Shown piece by piece: positions 54,259-63,361 of a DNA stretch of 64,000 bases. The notes beneath the pieces were generated by a model, which was not told the DNA's origin, did no database searches, and saw nothing but the letters and a program-made list of their open reading frames with translations. This DNA comes from DASVWZ01 sp963708575 (GTDB lineage Bacteria > Acidobacteriota > Terriglobia > Terriglobales > Acidobacteriaceae): NCBI GenBank assembly GCA_963708575.1, contig CAVPTB010000007.1, forward strand, positions 2,294,001 through 2,358,000, in the 5' to 3' direction. The position numbers and the translations under genes were made by a program. How positions within the stretch are numbered: the stretch's first letter is position 1; each line of letters begins with the position of its first letter.

Positions 54259-54657
54259 TTAGTGCTTGGAGTCCACCAGTTCCAGCAGCACGCCTCCAGT
54301 GCTCGCCGGGTGAACAAACACGTAGCGATGGCCGCCGGCCCCTACTTTGATCTCCTCCGAAACCAGACGAACTCCATCTTTCTTCAATTTATCAACCGCT
54401 CCCGCCAAGTCAGGCACCCGCATGCAGACGTGGTGCAAGCCCTCGCCGCGTTTTGCGATGAACTTGGCGATCGTCGAATCCTCTGACGTCGCTTCCAGCA
54501 ACTCAAGACGGCTTTCGCCAACTGGCACCATCACCAGCCTGACTCTCTCAGCCTCCACCGTTTCGACCGGAGAAACGGTCATGCCTAACTTCTCATAAAT
54601 AGTCTTTGCGTCCGCCAGGGACTTTACCGCGATGCCGAGATGATCAATCGAAAACAT
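54259..54657 (-). CDS. mce: Methylmalonyl-CoA epimerase
   Basis: 132-residue vicinal-oxygen-chelate protein with two beta-alpha modules. Metal ligands are suggested in IDHLGIAVKSLADAKTIYEKL, RLELLEAT, GEGLHHVCMRVPD and the final GVLLELV. It interconverts (R)- and (S)-methylmalonyl-CoA. It lies 61 nt downstream of meaB, which supports the assignment; the mutase itself is outside the window. Confidence 0.93.
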   Translation of the reverse strand: MFSIDHLGIAVKSLADAKTIYEKLGMTVSPVETVEAERVRLVMVPVGESRLELLEATSEDSTIAKFIAKRGEGLHHVCMRVPDLAGAVDKLKKDGVRLVSEEIKVGAGGHRYVFVHPASTGGVLLELVDSKH

Positions 54658-54718
54658 GAATGCCCTTCCTCAATGTGGACGCAAGCATCTCGCTCTTGCC
54701 ACCTGAATACTGCCCGCG

Positions 54719-55651
54719 CTAACCCTTCCCGACAATCTCTTCCACCAGGCTGTAGGGGTCGCGCTTATGCTCTGCAACCTCTGCCGCAAAGCGCTCCAGG
54801 TTCCCATTCCCCAACCGGTCTTGGGCCTTTTCCAGCATCGCGTCGCGCACCATTTCCACCAACCGCTCCTGCCAGTTGTGGACGCTCCGCCGCTGCGCCA
54901 GATTTTCCTTTTGCAGGTATTCTTCGTAGCCCGTGATCGCGTCCGCTAATTCCACGATACCTTCGCCTCCGCTCGCGACTGTCTTAACGATCGGCGGAGT
55001 CCAATGATCACCACGAATGGCCAGTGATTGTAGCGCACGAATTTCTCGCTCCACTCGCTCGGCTCCCTCGCGATCGCTTTTATTAATCACAAAAATATCC
55101 GCGATCTCCATGATGCCGGCTTTGATGCTTTGCACGTCATCCCCCATGCCCGGCACCAGGATAACGATGGTGACATCTGCCAACCGCACAATATCGACCT
55201 CATCCTGCCCGACACCGACCGTCTCAATCATGATGAGATCGCGTCCCGAAGCGTCCATCACCGTCGCTACGTCCGCGGTCGCCCGGGACAGGCCGCCCAG
55301 GGAACCACGCGTCGCCATGCTGCGAATATAAATACCCGGATCGGAGAAGTGGTCCTGCATGCGGATGCGGTCGCCCAGAATCGCTCCACCCGTGTAGGGG
55401 CTGGTCGGATCAACGGCGACGATTCCCACCGTTCTCTTCTGCTTGCGATAATGTTTCGCGAGTTGGTCGACCAGAGTGCTCTTCCCCGCTCCGGGAGCCC
55501 CGGTCAAGCCAAGAACACGGGCGCGTCCGGTCAAGGGAAATAGAGCCTTCAGTAGCTCCGACCATCCGGGACGGCGGTTTTCAACGGTACTGATCGTCCG
55601 CGCCAACACCCGCGGGTCGCCCTGCCGCAAGCGGTCAATCCAACTTTCCAT
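54719..55651 (-). CDS. meaB: Methylmalonyl-CoA mutase-associated GTPase MeaB
   Basis: About 310 residues of the ArgK/MeaB G3E family: Walker A GLTGAPGAGKSTLVDQLA, VGIVAVDPTSPYTGGAILGD, IETVGVGQDEVDIV (switch region) and INKSDREGAERV (G4). It gates B12 cofactor delivery to methylmalonyl-CoA mutase. I start at ATG 55651 (MESWIDRLRQGDP); 10 more codons are possible. Together with mce it marks propionyl-CoA/methylmalonyl-CoA metabolism. Confidence 0.93.
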   Translation of the reverse strand: MESWIDRLRQGDPRVLARTISTVENRRPGWSELLKALFPLTGRARVLGLTGAPGAGKSTLVDQLAKHYRKQKRTVGIVAVDPTSPYTGGAILGDRIRMQDHFSDPGIYIRSMATRGSLGGLSRATADVATVMDASGRDLIMIETVGVGQDEVDIVRLADVTIVILVPGMGDDVQSIKAGIMEIADIFVINKSDREGAERVEREIRALQSLAIRGDHWTPPIVKTVASGGEGIVELADAITGYEEYLQKENLAQRRSVHNWQERLVEMVRDAMLEKAQDRLGNGNLERFAAEVAEHKRDPYSLVEEIVGKG

Positions 55652-55742
55652 TTCAGGGTTCAAGCAGTTAGTGTAAAGCACGGACAGTCTCCGGGAATAC
55701 CCCAGGCAACACCGGCAAGTGTTTGATCAGGTCTGAAAGCTT

Positions 55743-56873
55743 ATGACGGCTGAAACAAGTTCCGCACTGTTCATCGAACTTGGTCTGTGCATCTTTGGCC
55801 TGGCGGCGCTCGGACGAGTTGCCCAGCGCTTCGGTTTCTCTTCGGTTCCGCTTTACCTCCTGGCGGGCTTGGCCTTCGGAAAGGGAGGTCTTGCACCCAT
55901 CCAGATCAGTGAAGAATTCATTCACATCGGCGCTGAGATTGGCGTGCTTCTACTGTTGTTCATGCTGGGACTCGAATACACCGGCGAACAATTGCAGGCA
56001 AACCTGAGGATTGGTCTCCCCGCCGGAATATTCGACTTCTTCCTGAACTTTACGCCGGGGTTAATCGCAGGATTTCTATTGGGGTGGCAGCCATTGGCCG
56101 CAGTTCTTCTCGGCGGCGTCACTTACATATCGTCATCTGGAATCATTGCCAAAGTCCTCGGCGAATTAGGACGGTTGAACAATCCCGAGATGCCCGCGAT
56201 CATCTCGGTGCTCGTTCTCGAAGACCTGGCGATGGCTTTGTACCTGCCGCTGGTCGCGGTTCTGTCGGTTGGCGGCACCATCAAGACCATCGTGATATCA
56301 GTGGCCGTCGCGGTTTTTGGTGTGCTGCTGGTGCTCGTGGGCGCAATTCGCTATGGACAGAAGATCAGCGCCGCATTGTCGAGCGAATCGGACGAAATCA
56401 TCCTGTTGACTACCTTTGGCGCAATATTGCTGATCGGCGGAATCGCGCAACGCTACAACATTTCCTCGGCCATCGGTGCGTTTCTTGTGGGTATTGCCGT
56501 TTCTGGACGAATCGCGGAGCAGTCTCACCGGTTGTTGGCCCCTCTGCGGGATTTATTTGCTGCTATTTTTTTCTTTTTCTTCGGATTGCAGATCGACCCG
56601 CGAAGCTTGATTGGAGTACTGCCGGTCGCCATCGCTTTGGGAATCGCAACTGCCGCAACAAAAGTTCTCACCGGCTACTGGGCAGCCCGAAGAATCGGTG
56701 TCGATCAGAAAGGACGATGGCGAGCCGGACTCGCTTTGATTCCGCGCGGCGAGTTCTCCATCATCATCGCCGGATTAGCTGCCGGCTCCCAAATGCAGTT
56801 GGAATTGGTATCCGGAGCCTATGTGTTATTCCTGGCGATCGTCGGACCTTTGCTCGTCAGAGTGGTCGAGTAG
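55743..56873 (+). CDS. CPA2-family cation:proton antiporter
   Basis: 376 residues with about 12-13 membrane helices (LFIELGLCIFGLAALGRVA to VLFLAIVGPLLVRVVE). VLLLLFMLGLEYTGEQL, YISSSGIIAKVLGELG and VLVLEDLAMALYLPL are the KefB/NapA-like core, and the Asp in VLEDLAM fits the ion site. No RCK/TrkA-N domain follows, unlike KefB/C. It should exchange Na+ or K+ for H+ in the cytoplasmic membrane. Confidence 0.9.
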   Translation: MTAETSSALFIELGLCIFGLAALGRVAQRFGFSSVPLYLLAGLAFGKGGLAPIQISEEFIHIGAEIGVLLLLFMLGLEYTGEQLQANLRIGLPAGIFDFFLNFTPGLIAGFLLGWQPLAAVLLGGVTYISSSGIIAKVLGELGRLNNPEMPAIISVLVLEDLAMALYLPLVAVLSVGGTIKTIVISVAVAVFGVLLVLVGAIRYGQKISAALSSESDEIILLTTFGAILLIGGIAQRYNISSAIGAFLVGIAVSGRIAEQSHRLLAPLRDLFAAIFFFFFGLQIDPRSLIGVLPVAIALGIATAATKVLTGYWAARRIGVDQKGRWRAGLALIPRGEFSIIIAGLAAGSQMQLELVSGAYVLFLAIVGPLLVRVVE

Positions 56874-56915
56874 CTCAACCATCCGCTTCGCTCTACTCCG
56901 ATTGCCCGCCCAATC

Positions 56916-58058
56916 TCAGTCTTTCAGCAACTGCCGCGCAATCACCAGTCGCTGAATCTCGCTGGTTCCCTCGCCAATGGTGCACAGTTTCACGTCGCGA
57001 TAAAACTTCTCCGCCGGATAATCCTTGATGAAGCCATAGCCGCCGTGAATCTGCACACCCTCATTGGCGCAGCGCACTGCAACTTCGCTGGCGTAAAGCT
57101 TGGCCATGGACGATTCCAACGTGCTCTTGCTCCCCGCGTCTTTCAACGACGCCGCGCGGAACGTCAGCAACTTTGCTGCTTCGATCTCCGTCGCCATATC
57201 TGCCAGTTTCCACTGGATCGCCTGAAAATCGCTGATGGCTTTCCCAAACTGCTTGCGTTGCTTCGAATATTTCAGCGCGGCTTCATAAGCGCCTTCGGCC
57301 ATCCCAAGCGATAGCGCCGCGATAGAGATTCGTCCACCATCCAGGACCCGCATCGCGTCGATGAAGCCGTCTCCTTCCTTCCCGAGAAGATTTTCCGCTG
57401 GAATCACGCAATCCTCAAAGATCAGTTCCGCCGTATCGCTGGCTCGCAGCCCCAGCTTGTTTTCCTTTTTCCCGGGACGAAAACCCTTGGCATCTTTCTC
57501 CACGATGAATGCCGAAAGCCCGTGCGTATGCGCCGCCCGATCGGTCACCGCGATCACCACCAGCACGTCGGCGTAGTGCCCGTTGGTGCAGAAAGTCTTG
57601 TTGCCGTTCAAGACCCAGGTATTTCCCTTGCGAACCGCGGTCATACGTGCGCTACCCGCGTCCGACCCAGAGGAAGGCTCAGTCAATCCCCACGCACCGA
57701 TGAATTCGCCCGTCGCCAGCTTGCTGATGTACTTCTTCTTCTGATCTTCGTTACCCGCCAGAAAAATGTGGTTTGAGCACAACGAAGTGTGCGCGGCCAC
57801 AATGATGCCCACTGACCCATCCACGCGGGATAACTCTTCAATGGCGGTCACGTACTCGATGTAGCCCATATCCGCGCCGCCGTACTCACTGGGAAAAATC
57901 GTGCCCAGAAGTCCGAGCTTGCCGAGTTCTTTCACGGTGGCAAGAGGAAAGTCGCCGGCCTCGTCCCACTTCATCACGTTGGGAGCGATTTCGCGTTCCG
58001 CGAATTCACGAACGCTCTTCTTCAGGTGGAGTTGTTCGTCGTTGAGTTCGAAATCCAA
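56916..58058 (-). CDS. Acyl-CoA dehydrogenase
   Basis: 380 residues of the short/branched-chain type. Signatures: GAWGLTEPSSGSDAGS (FAD and substrate contact), ISIAALSLGMAEGAYEAALKY, RKQFGKAISDFQAIQWKLADM, and GGYGFIKDYPAEKFYRDVKL followed by IGEGTSEIQRLVIARQLL with the catalytic-base Glu. It introduces the 2,3-double bond in acyl-CoA, with electrons to ETF. The start is TTG 58058 because GGAGG ends 5 nt before it; a longer frame to 58130 has 24 unconserved residues. Proximity to mce/meaB hints at odd- or branched-chain acyl-CoA breakdown. Confidence 0.93.
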   Translation of the reverse strand: MDFELNDEQLHLKKSVREFAEREIAPNVMKWDEAGDFPLATVKELGKLGLLGTIFPSEYGGADMGYIEYVTAIEELSRVDGSVGIIVAAHTSLCSNHIFLAGNEDQKKKYISKLATGEFIGAWGLTEPSSGSDAGSARMTAVRKGNTWVLNGNKTFCTNGHYADVLVVIAVTDRAAHTHGLSAFIVEKDAKGFRPGKKENKLGLRASDTAELIFEDCVIPAENLLGKEGDGFIDAMRVLDGGRISIAALSLGMAEGAYEAALKYSKQRKQFGKAISDFQAIQWKLADMATEIEAAKLLTFRAASLKDAGSKSTLESSMAKLYASEVAVRCANEGVQIHGGYGFIKDYPAEKFYRDVKLCTIGEGTSEIQRLVIARQLLKD

Positions 58059-58063
58059 GTTCG

Positions 58064-58068
58064 CCTCC
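58064..58068 (-). promoter_or_regulatory. Shine-Dalgarno that fixes the acyl-CoA dehydrogenase start
   Basis: GGAGG on the minus strand, 5 nt before TTG at 58058. Confidence 0.65.
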
Positions 58069-58257
58069 GGTGTTTGCCCGCCGCGCCATTGCTTCGCGCA
58101 CCATGCGAAGAAAAGCTGATTAGAGCACACGCCTGTGGGCAGGGGAAGTTACGTCCAGAGAGGACAGCAGAACGCCACTCAAAGCCCCATGTCTATTGAT
58201 GTTTTCGACCGTTGCCATGGGTTTGCCAACCGACCGAACGGTCGCGGGTTTTCGGAC

Positions 58258-58537
58258 TTATTGAGCTTTTTTCGCGTTCGCGCCAAAAATCTTGCGGGTC
58301 ATCCATAATGGCGCCACAAAAACGTGGGCGGGATTCGTGAGAAACGCCGGCTTGTTGCCTTCAATCAAATGTCCAAGCCAGGCCAGGGCAAACGCAGTGG
58401 GAATCAGCAGCAAGCGCGATGATCCAGTGAAACCAGACTACGACCAGCGAAGAGAAACCAACCGGGATGGCGATCATGTGCAAGGCACGATTGACCGGAT
58501 GGTTGTGTGCGCCGTCATAATGTGAGTAGAGGCCCAT
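58258..58537 (-). pseudogene. DUF962 / Mpo1-like membrane protein gene with one frameshift
   Basis: From ATG 58537 (GGGGTG upstream) the frame reads MGLYSHYDGAHNHPVNRALH and a hydrophobic stretch to WFHWIIALA. Near 58405-58415 homology passes to another frame: LLIPTAFALAWLGHLIEGNK, then PAFLTNPAHVFVAPLWM and MTRKIFG, ending at TAA 58258. Conserved DUF962 features (H-x-HPVN-x3-H and GHxIEGNKPAF) occur on both sides of the break. The span is 280 nt, one more than a multiple of three, so one extra base restores a protein of about 92 residues. The yeast relative Mpo1 oxidises 2-hydroxy fatty acids. Sequence error or recent loss are both possible. Confidence 0.75.
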
Positions 58538-58610
58538 GCATCACCCCACGTGTACAAAGTAGCCGGCATAGCTGCCGACCTTCCGAATGACGCGGAATTA
58601 TACCGCCACT

Positions 58611-59837
58611 TCACGCCGCTTCCGTCGAAGAAATGAAGCGCTCAAATACCTCGTTCGAGAGCAGCCGGCCTCTGGAGGTCAACCGAATCGTGCCACCCTC
58701 GCGTTCCAGCAACTCCAGCTTTGACATTTCATCGATCGCATCAGCAAATCGAGCGATGGCTTCCGCGCCAAACTCTTTGGACACCTCGTCCACATCGACG
58801 CCTCGGTTCAGCCGTAGGCCCAGAAAAAAGGCTTCCTCCAACGCTTCAGACTGCTCAATCATCGTCGGAGCGACCTTTTCGCCGGCAACATACTTCTCCA
58901 GTGCATCAGGTGTTGCGAGCCGTACGGCATTTCCGTTTTCCATTCGGAGCATCGAGTGGGCATCCACGCCGAATCCAAAATACGGCTGCCGTGTCCAGTA
59001 TTTCAGGTTGTGTCGCGACTCGAACCCATCCCGACCCAAGTTCGAGATCTCGTACTGTTGAATCCCCGCGGCATTCAGTCTGTCGCACGCTCTCTGATAA
59101 AGATCCGCAGTCAGATCATCGTCCGGAACAAAATGGGCATGATATTTCGTTCCGCCGGCAATCAACTCTCGGCCGAGCCTCGAGTCCTCATCGACCTCGA
59201 GCATGTACACGCTGACGTGGGGTACTTGGCTGGCGATAGTCTCCTCCAGAGAAAATTCCCAGCTCTCGGTGGTCTGGTGGGGCAAACCGGCAATCAGATC
59301 CACATTGATATTTGAGATCCCCGACGCTCGCAGGCGCGCAATGTCGTCCAGCACAGTCGACCGTTTATGCAATCGCCCAACTGACGCGGCTTCCTGATCC
59401 ACAAACGACTGCACCCCGAGGCTCACCCGATTGACGCCAAATCGTACCAGCGATTCAATCATCGCCTCCGTCAAGGTCCCCGGCGCACACTCCACCGTGA
59501 TCTCAGCGTCAGACGCAATGTTGAAATTTTGCGAGATGCTGCCAAACACCCGCTCCAACTGTGCTCCAGAAAGAACGGTGGGGGTTCCGCCTCCTAGATA
59601 AATGGAATCGGCGGAGCTTTCGAACTCAGCGTTCACGGCGCGCGCGGTTCCTGCGGCGCCTTCCATATCCGCGCACACCCGCTCGACATAGCGTTGAAAG
59701 ACTGCGTTGGAAAATACGTCGGACGCAAAGTTGCAATAACTGCATTTTGTTCGGCAAAACGGTACCGAGATGTACAATCCAAGCGCCACACGTTGATTAT
59801 CCCATTTTTGCGGGAACGCTATAGAGTGGACCGGCAT
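58611..59837 (-). CDS. hemW: Radical SAM heme chaperone HemW
   Basis: 408 residues: the radical SAM cluster motif CRTKCSYCNF, IYLGGGTPTVLS, ITVECAPGTLTEAMIESL, RVSLGVQSF, NVDLIAGLPHQT, and the C-terminal HemN domain with YWTRQPYFGFGVDAHSM. The extra N-terminal Cys-less extension and overall size match HemW rather than the coproporphyrinogen oxidase HemN. It inserts heme into respiratory proteins. The ATG at 59837 lies 41 nt from the divergent FabF-like gene, so both share a compact promoter region. Confidence 0.92.
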   Translation of the reverse strand: MPVHSIAFPQKWDNQRVALGLYISVPFCRTKCSYCNFASDVFSNAVFQRYVERVCADMEGAAGTARAVNAEFESSADSIYLGGGTPTVLSGAQLERVFGSISQNFNIASDAEITVECAPGTLTEAMIESLVRFGVNRVSLGVQSFVDQEAASVGRLHKRSTVLDDIARLRASGISNINVDLIAGLPHQTTESWEFSLEETIASQVPHVSVYMLEVDEDSRLGRELIAGGTKYHAHFVPDDDLTADLYQRACDRLNAAGIQQYEISNLGRDGFESRHNLKYWTRQPYFGFGVDAHSMLRMENGNAVRLATPDALEKYVAGEKVAPTMIEQSEALEEAFFLGLRLNRGVDVDEVSKEFGAEAIARFADAIDEMSKLELLEREGGTIRLTSRGRLLSNEVFERFISSTEAA

Positions 59838-59878
59838 CTGATGGCAGCAGCTGGTACGTTAGGGTACTCTTCTTCAAT

Positions 59879-61129
59879 ATGGCTCCAAGAGTCGTGGTCA
59901 CCGGAATGGGTGTGGTCAGCCCCAACGGGCTTGGCAAGAGAGATTTTTGCCTCGCTATTCTTGCCGGAAAATCCGGCGTCAAACGGATCTCGCGTTTCGA
60001 CCCATCTTCCCTTCCCGTGCGCATTGCGGGAGAGATTTCCGACTTTGACGAATTGGCCTGGATCGATCCGCGTGAGCGCAAGCACGTCTCTCGTGTCGTT
60101 CCTTTAGCGGTAGCTGCCTCCACGGAAGCGATCAGCGACGCCGGCCTCGATCCTGCGGCAATGACCATGGAACAGAAGCGGGAGATCGGTGTGATTCTGG
60201 GCACCGGAGGCGGAGCCCAGGAATTCTCCGAAGAGCAATATCGCCTCTGGCATTCCGGGCATGTCAAACAAGTCAGTCTCTTCTGCATTCCCAGCGGAAC
60301 CATGGGAACTATTCCCAGCGAAATTTCCATGCGCTTCGGCTTCCGCGGTTACAGCCATGTCGTCACCGCCGGATGTACATCCTCTACCGATGCCATCGGC
60401 TACGCTTACCAGCACATTCAGGCGGGCGTGCAACCCATGTTCCTGGTCGGCGGGGTCGATTCGACGATCACGCCCGGCATCATCAAGGGTTACACCCTGC
60501 TTCGAGCTCTTACCCAGTCGTGGAACGACGCGCCCGAGCGCGCTTCGCGCCCGTTCTCTGCCGATCGTGACGGATTCGTAATCGCGGAAGGCTCATGGAT
60601 GTTCATTCTCGAAGAATATGAACACGCCCGCGCACGGGGCGCTCAGATCTACGCTGAAATCGCCGGATACGGCTCGACCTGCGAGGCCTTCCATCGCGTG
60701 CGCATGAGCGATTCCCCGGAAGAACCCGCACGCGCCATCCACCTGGCCATGGAAGAGGCCGGCATCTCTCCTTCGGAAATTCAGTACGTAAATCTGCACG
60801 GCACCTCCACCGAAATGAACGACCGGGTGGAAACGCGTGCTTTAAAACTCGCATTAGGAGCACATGCAGAACGGGTGCCAATGTCAGGCCTTAAATCGCA
60901 AATCGGCCACGCTCAAGGCGCTTGCGGATCCGCGGGAGTCGCCGCGACGCTGATCGCTATGGAGCATGGCAAAATTCCTCCCACCATCAACCTCGATGCC
61001 GCTGACCCGGAATGCGACTTGGACTATGTTCCAGACGTCGGCCGCAAAGCGCAGATTGAGCATGCCATCTGTAATTGCGTTGGCTTCGGATCGAAAAACT
61101 CCGCACTCGTCTTGAAAAAGATCGCCTGA
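59879..61129 (+). CDS. Beta-ketoacyl-ACP synthase (KAS II/FabF-like)
   Basis: 416-residue condensing enzyme: MAPRVVVTGMGVVSPNGLG, the active Cys in VVTAGCTSSTDAIGYAYQ, the two His in YVNLHGTSTEMND and LKSQIGHAQGACGSAG, and CNCVGFGSKNSALVLKK at the end. It elongates acyl-ACP with malonyl-ACP. The Cys context AGCTSS is less usual than the ACATS of FabF housekeeping enzymes, so it may serve a specialised fatty acid or polyketide-like pathway. No ACP or other fab genes are adjacent. Confidence 0.92.
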   Translation: MAPRVVVTGMGVVSPNGLGKRDFCLAILAGKSGVKRISRFDPSSLPVRIAGEISDFDELAWIDPRERKHVSRVVPLAVAASTEAISDAGLDPAAMTMEQKREIGVILGTGGGAQEFSEEQYRLWHSGHVKQVSLFCIPSGTMGTIPSEISMRFGFRGYSHVVTAGCTSSTDAIGYAYQHIQAGVQPMFLVGGVDSTITPGIIKGYTLLRALTQSWNDAPERASRPFSADRDGFVIAEGSWMFILEEYEHARARGAQIYAEIAGYGSTCEAFHRVRMSDSPEEPARAIHLAMEEAGISPSEIQYVNLHGTSTEMNDRVETRALKLALGAHAERVPMSGLKSQIGHAQGACGSAGVAATLIAMEHGKIPPTINLDAADPECDLDYVPDVGRKAQIEHAICNCVGFGSKNSALVLKKIA

Positions 61130-61272
61130 GACGGCGAAATCTTGTCACTCTGAGCAAAGCGAAGAGTCACTACGTCTAGATCCACTCTCGAATGACCGCT
61201 GCGGGCGCGATTTTCCATCTTCCGGCCCTCAGTCCTCATCTACTTAAGGTATCTTTGGACCTAGCGTCCGCA

Positions 61273-63273
61273 ATGGCCTCTCACGACGAAGAAGTACTAG
61301 GAAAAGCGTATGACAGCCGCCTGATGAAGCGGCTACTCACCTACCTGAACCCTTACCGGTGGCAGGTAGGCATATCTCTCATCGCCATCCTTATCAAGGC
61401 CGGCGCGGACGTGCTGGGACCGTTCCTGGTAGCCGTTGAAGTCGATCGTTATCTCGCTCCCACCCATCAACATTCGCCCCTTGATGCCTTATTGAGCAGC
61501 GAGCCGTTGGTAGGCATCGCGCAGATCGCCGCTTTTTATGTGGGATTGATCCTTCTCAGCTTTCTGCTCGAATATCTCCAGACCTATTACATGCAGTGGA
61601 CCGGTCAAATGGTGATGTTTGACCTGCGGGCACAGATCTTTCGCCACCTGCAAAGGCTTCATATCGGTTTTTACGACAAGAATCCGGTCGGCCGGCTGGT
61701 AACCCGCGTCACCAGCGACGTTGACGCCCTTAACGAAATGTTTACCTCCGGCGTCGTCTCCCTGTTTGAGGATGTCTTCGTTCTTGCGGGCATCATCGCC
61801 ATCATGCTCTGCCTCGATTGGAAGCTGGCTTTGATCACTTTTGCGGTGTTGCCCATCATTACCTACGCCACCAAGATATTCCGTGACAAAGTTCGAGACT
61901 CATACCGGCGCATTCGCACCGCGATTGCCCGCATCAATGCTTACCTGCAAGAGCACGTCAGCGGCATGACCGTGGTACAGCTCTTTAATCGCGAAGAGCG
62001 CGCCTACAACAGTTTTTCCGATGTGAATGCCCTTCACATGGACGCGTTCAAAGACGCGATTATGGCCCACGCGGTGTACTACCCCGTAGTGGAAATACTT
62101 TCCTCGGTGGCCATCGCCAGCGTTATCTGGTTTGGCGGCAATCTCGTTCTGCGCGGTGTACACACCACGACCGTGGCCATCGGATTCAGTCATGGACTTC
62201 CCAACTTCCACTGGCTCTCCAAAGTGACCTCGCTTGGTGTTCTTGTCGCTTTTATTTCGTATGCCCAGCGTTTCTTCCGGCCGATCCAGGATTTCAGCGA
62301 AAAATACAACATTCTGCAGTCCGCCATGGCTGCCAGCGAACGCGTATTTAAACTGCTGGACGCGCCCGTCGACATAACTTCGCCGGCAGTGACCAAGAAG
62401 CCGACTGGTCCGGGCCGGATCGAGTTCGAGCACGTCTGGTTCGCTTATCGCGCCATGCCAGTTGGCGAGCCTGGGAAAGGTTCGGTCGGGACGGCAACCG
62501 CTCGACCTCAAGTCGAGCCGACCTCAACGACTGGTGCACCCGAAATGGATTGGGTGCTTCGCGATGTCTCCTTCTCGATTGACCCCGGGGAGACCGTCGC
62601 CATTGTTGGTCACACCGGCGCAGGCAAGACCACCATCATCTCGTTGCTGATGCGTTTCTACGATGTACAAAAAGGCGCCATCAAAATCGACGGCGTTGAC
62701 ATAAAAGACATGGACCTCTCAGATCTGCGGCGCCGCTTCGGAGTCGTGCTGCAGGATCCATTTCTGTTTACCGGGACGGTCGCTGGCAACATCCGCCTTG
62801 GCACTGAATCAATCGAAGACGAAGACGTCGAAAAGGCTGCCGAAGACGTTAATCTCGCTGACTTCGTGCGCACCCTGCCCAACGGTTTTCAGGAAGAAGT
62901 CCGCGAGCGCGGCAGCACGCTTTCCACCGGCCAGAAGCAACTCATTTCGTTTGCACGGGCTTTGGCGCATGACCCGAAAATTTTGATTCTCGATGAAGCC
63001 ACCTCCAGCGTCGATACCGAAACCGAATTTCGCGTCCGCGACGCCCTCAGCCGCATGGTCGAAGGCCGCACCTCGGTGGTCATCGCACACCGCCTTTCCA
63101 CGGTACAGCGTGCCGACAAGATCATCGTGATGCACAAAGGGCATGTTCGCGAGCTGGGGACCCACCAGCAACTCCTCGCCCAGCGCGGGATCTACTACAA
63201 GCTGTACCAACTGCAATACAAAGATCAGGAAGTCCCCACCGGCCCGCAAGTCAGCGTTACAGCCAACGACTAA
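61273..63273 (+). CDS. MsbA-like ABC exporter (fused permease-ATPase)
   Basis: About 666 residues from ATG 61273. The N-terminal transmembrane domain has six helices (about 25-340), including QVGISLIAILIKAGADVLGP and LFEDVFVLAGIIAIMLCLDW. The nucleotide-binding domain has Walker A GHTGAGKTTIISLLMRF, Q loop VVLQDPFLF, signature STLSTGQKQLISFARAL and Walker B ILILDEATSSVDTE. A Gly/Thr/Pro-rich insert (about 400-430) sits just before the ATPase. It works as a homodimer or with a partner. It lies 88 nt before lpxB, consistent with lipid A or a related lipid as cargo, though the substrate is not proven. Confidence 0.9.
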   Translation: MASHDEEVLGKAYDSRLMKRLLTYLNPYRWQVGISLIAILIKAGADVLGPFLVAVEVDRYLAPTHQHSPLDALLSSEPLVGIAQIAAFYVGLILLSFLLEYLQTYYMQWTGQMVMFDLRAQIFRHLQRLHIGFYDKNPVGRLVTRVTSDVDALNEMFTSGVVSLFEDVFVLAGIIAIMLCLDWKLALITFAVLPIITYATKIFRDKVRDSYRRIRTAIARINAYLQEHVSGMTVVQLFNREERAYNSFSDVNALHMDAFKDAIMAHAVYYPVVEILSSVAIASVIWFGGNLVLRGVHTTTVAIGFSHGLPNFHWLSKVTSLGVLVAFISYAQRFFRPIQDFSEKYNILQSAMAASERVFKLLDAPVDITSPAVTKKPTGPGRIEFEHVWFAYRAMPVGEPGKGSVGTATARPQVEPTSTTGAPEMDWVLRDVSFSIDPGETVAIVGHTGAGKTTIISLLMRFYDVQKGAIKIDGVDIKDMDLSDLRRRFGVVLQDPFLFTGTVAGNIRLGTESIEDEDVEKAAEDVNLADFVRTLPNGFQEEVRERGSTLSTGQKQLISFARALAHDPKILILDEATSSVDTETEFRVRDALSRMVEGRTSVVIAHRLSTVQRADKIIVMHKGHVRELGTHQQLLAQRGIYYKLYQLQYKDQEVPTGPQVSVTAND

Positions 63274-63361
63274 GCAGAAGTAGCCGCCAGCATCCTGCCA
63301 GCGCAGGTGCCCTGTACTCACCGGCGCAGGAATTGCCGGACGGCAGCGCTACAATGCTCTC

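Noticed and set aside
56084..57028. 314-codon open frame on the plus strand
   Set aside because: It overlaps the antiporter gene in another frame and reads as Arg/Ser-rich low-quality sequence typical of a frame shadow.
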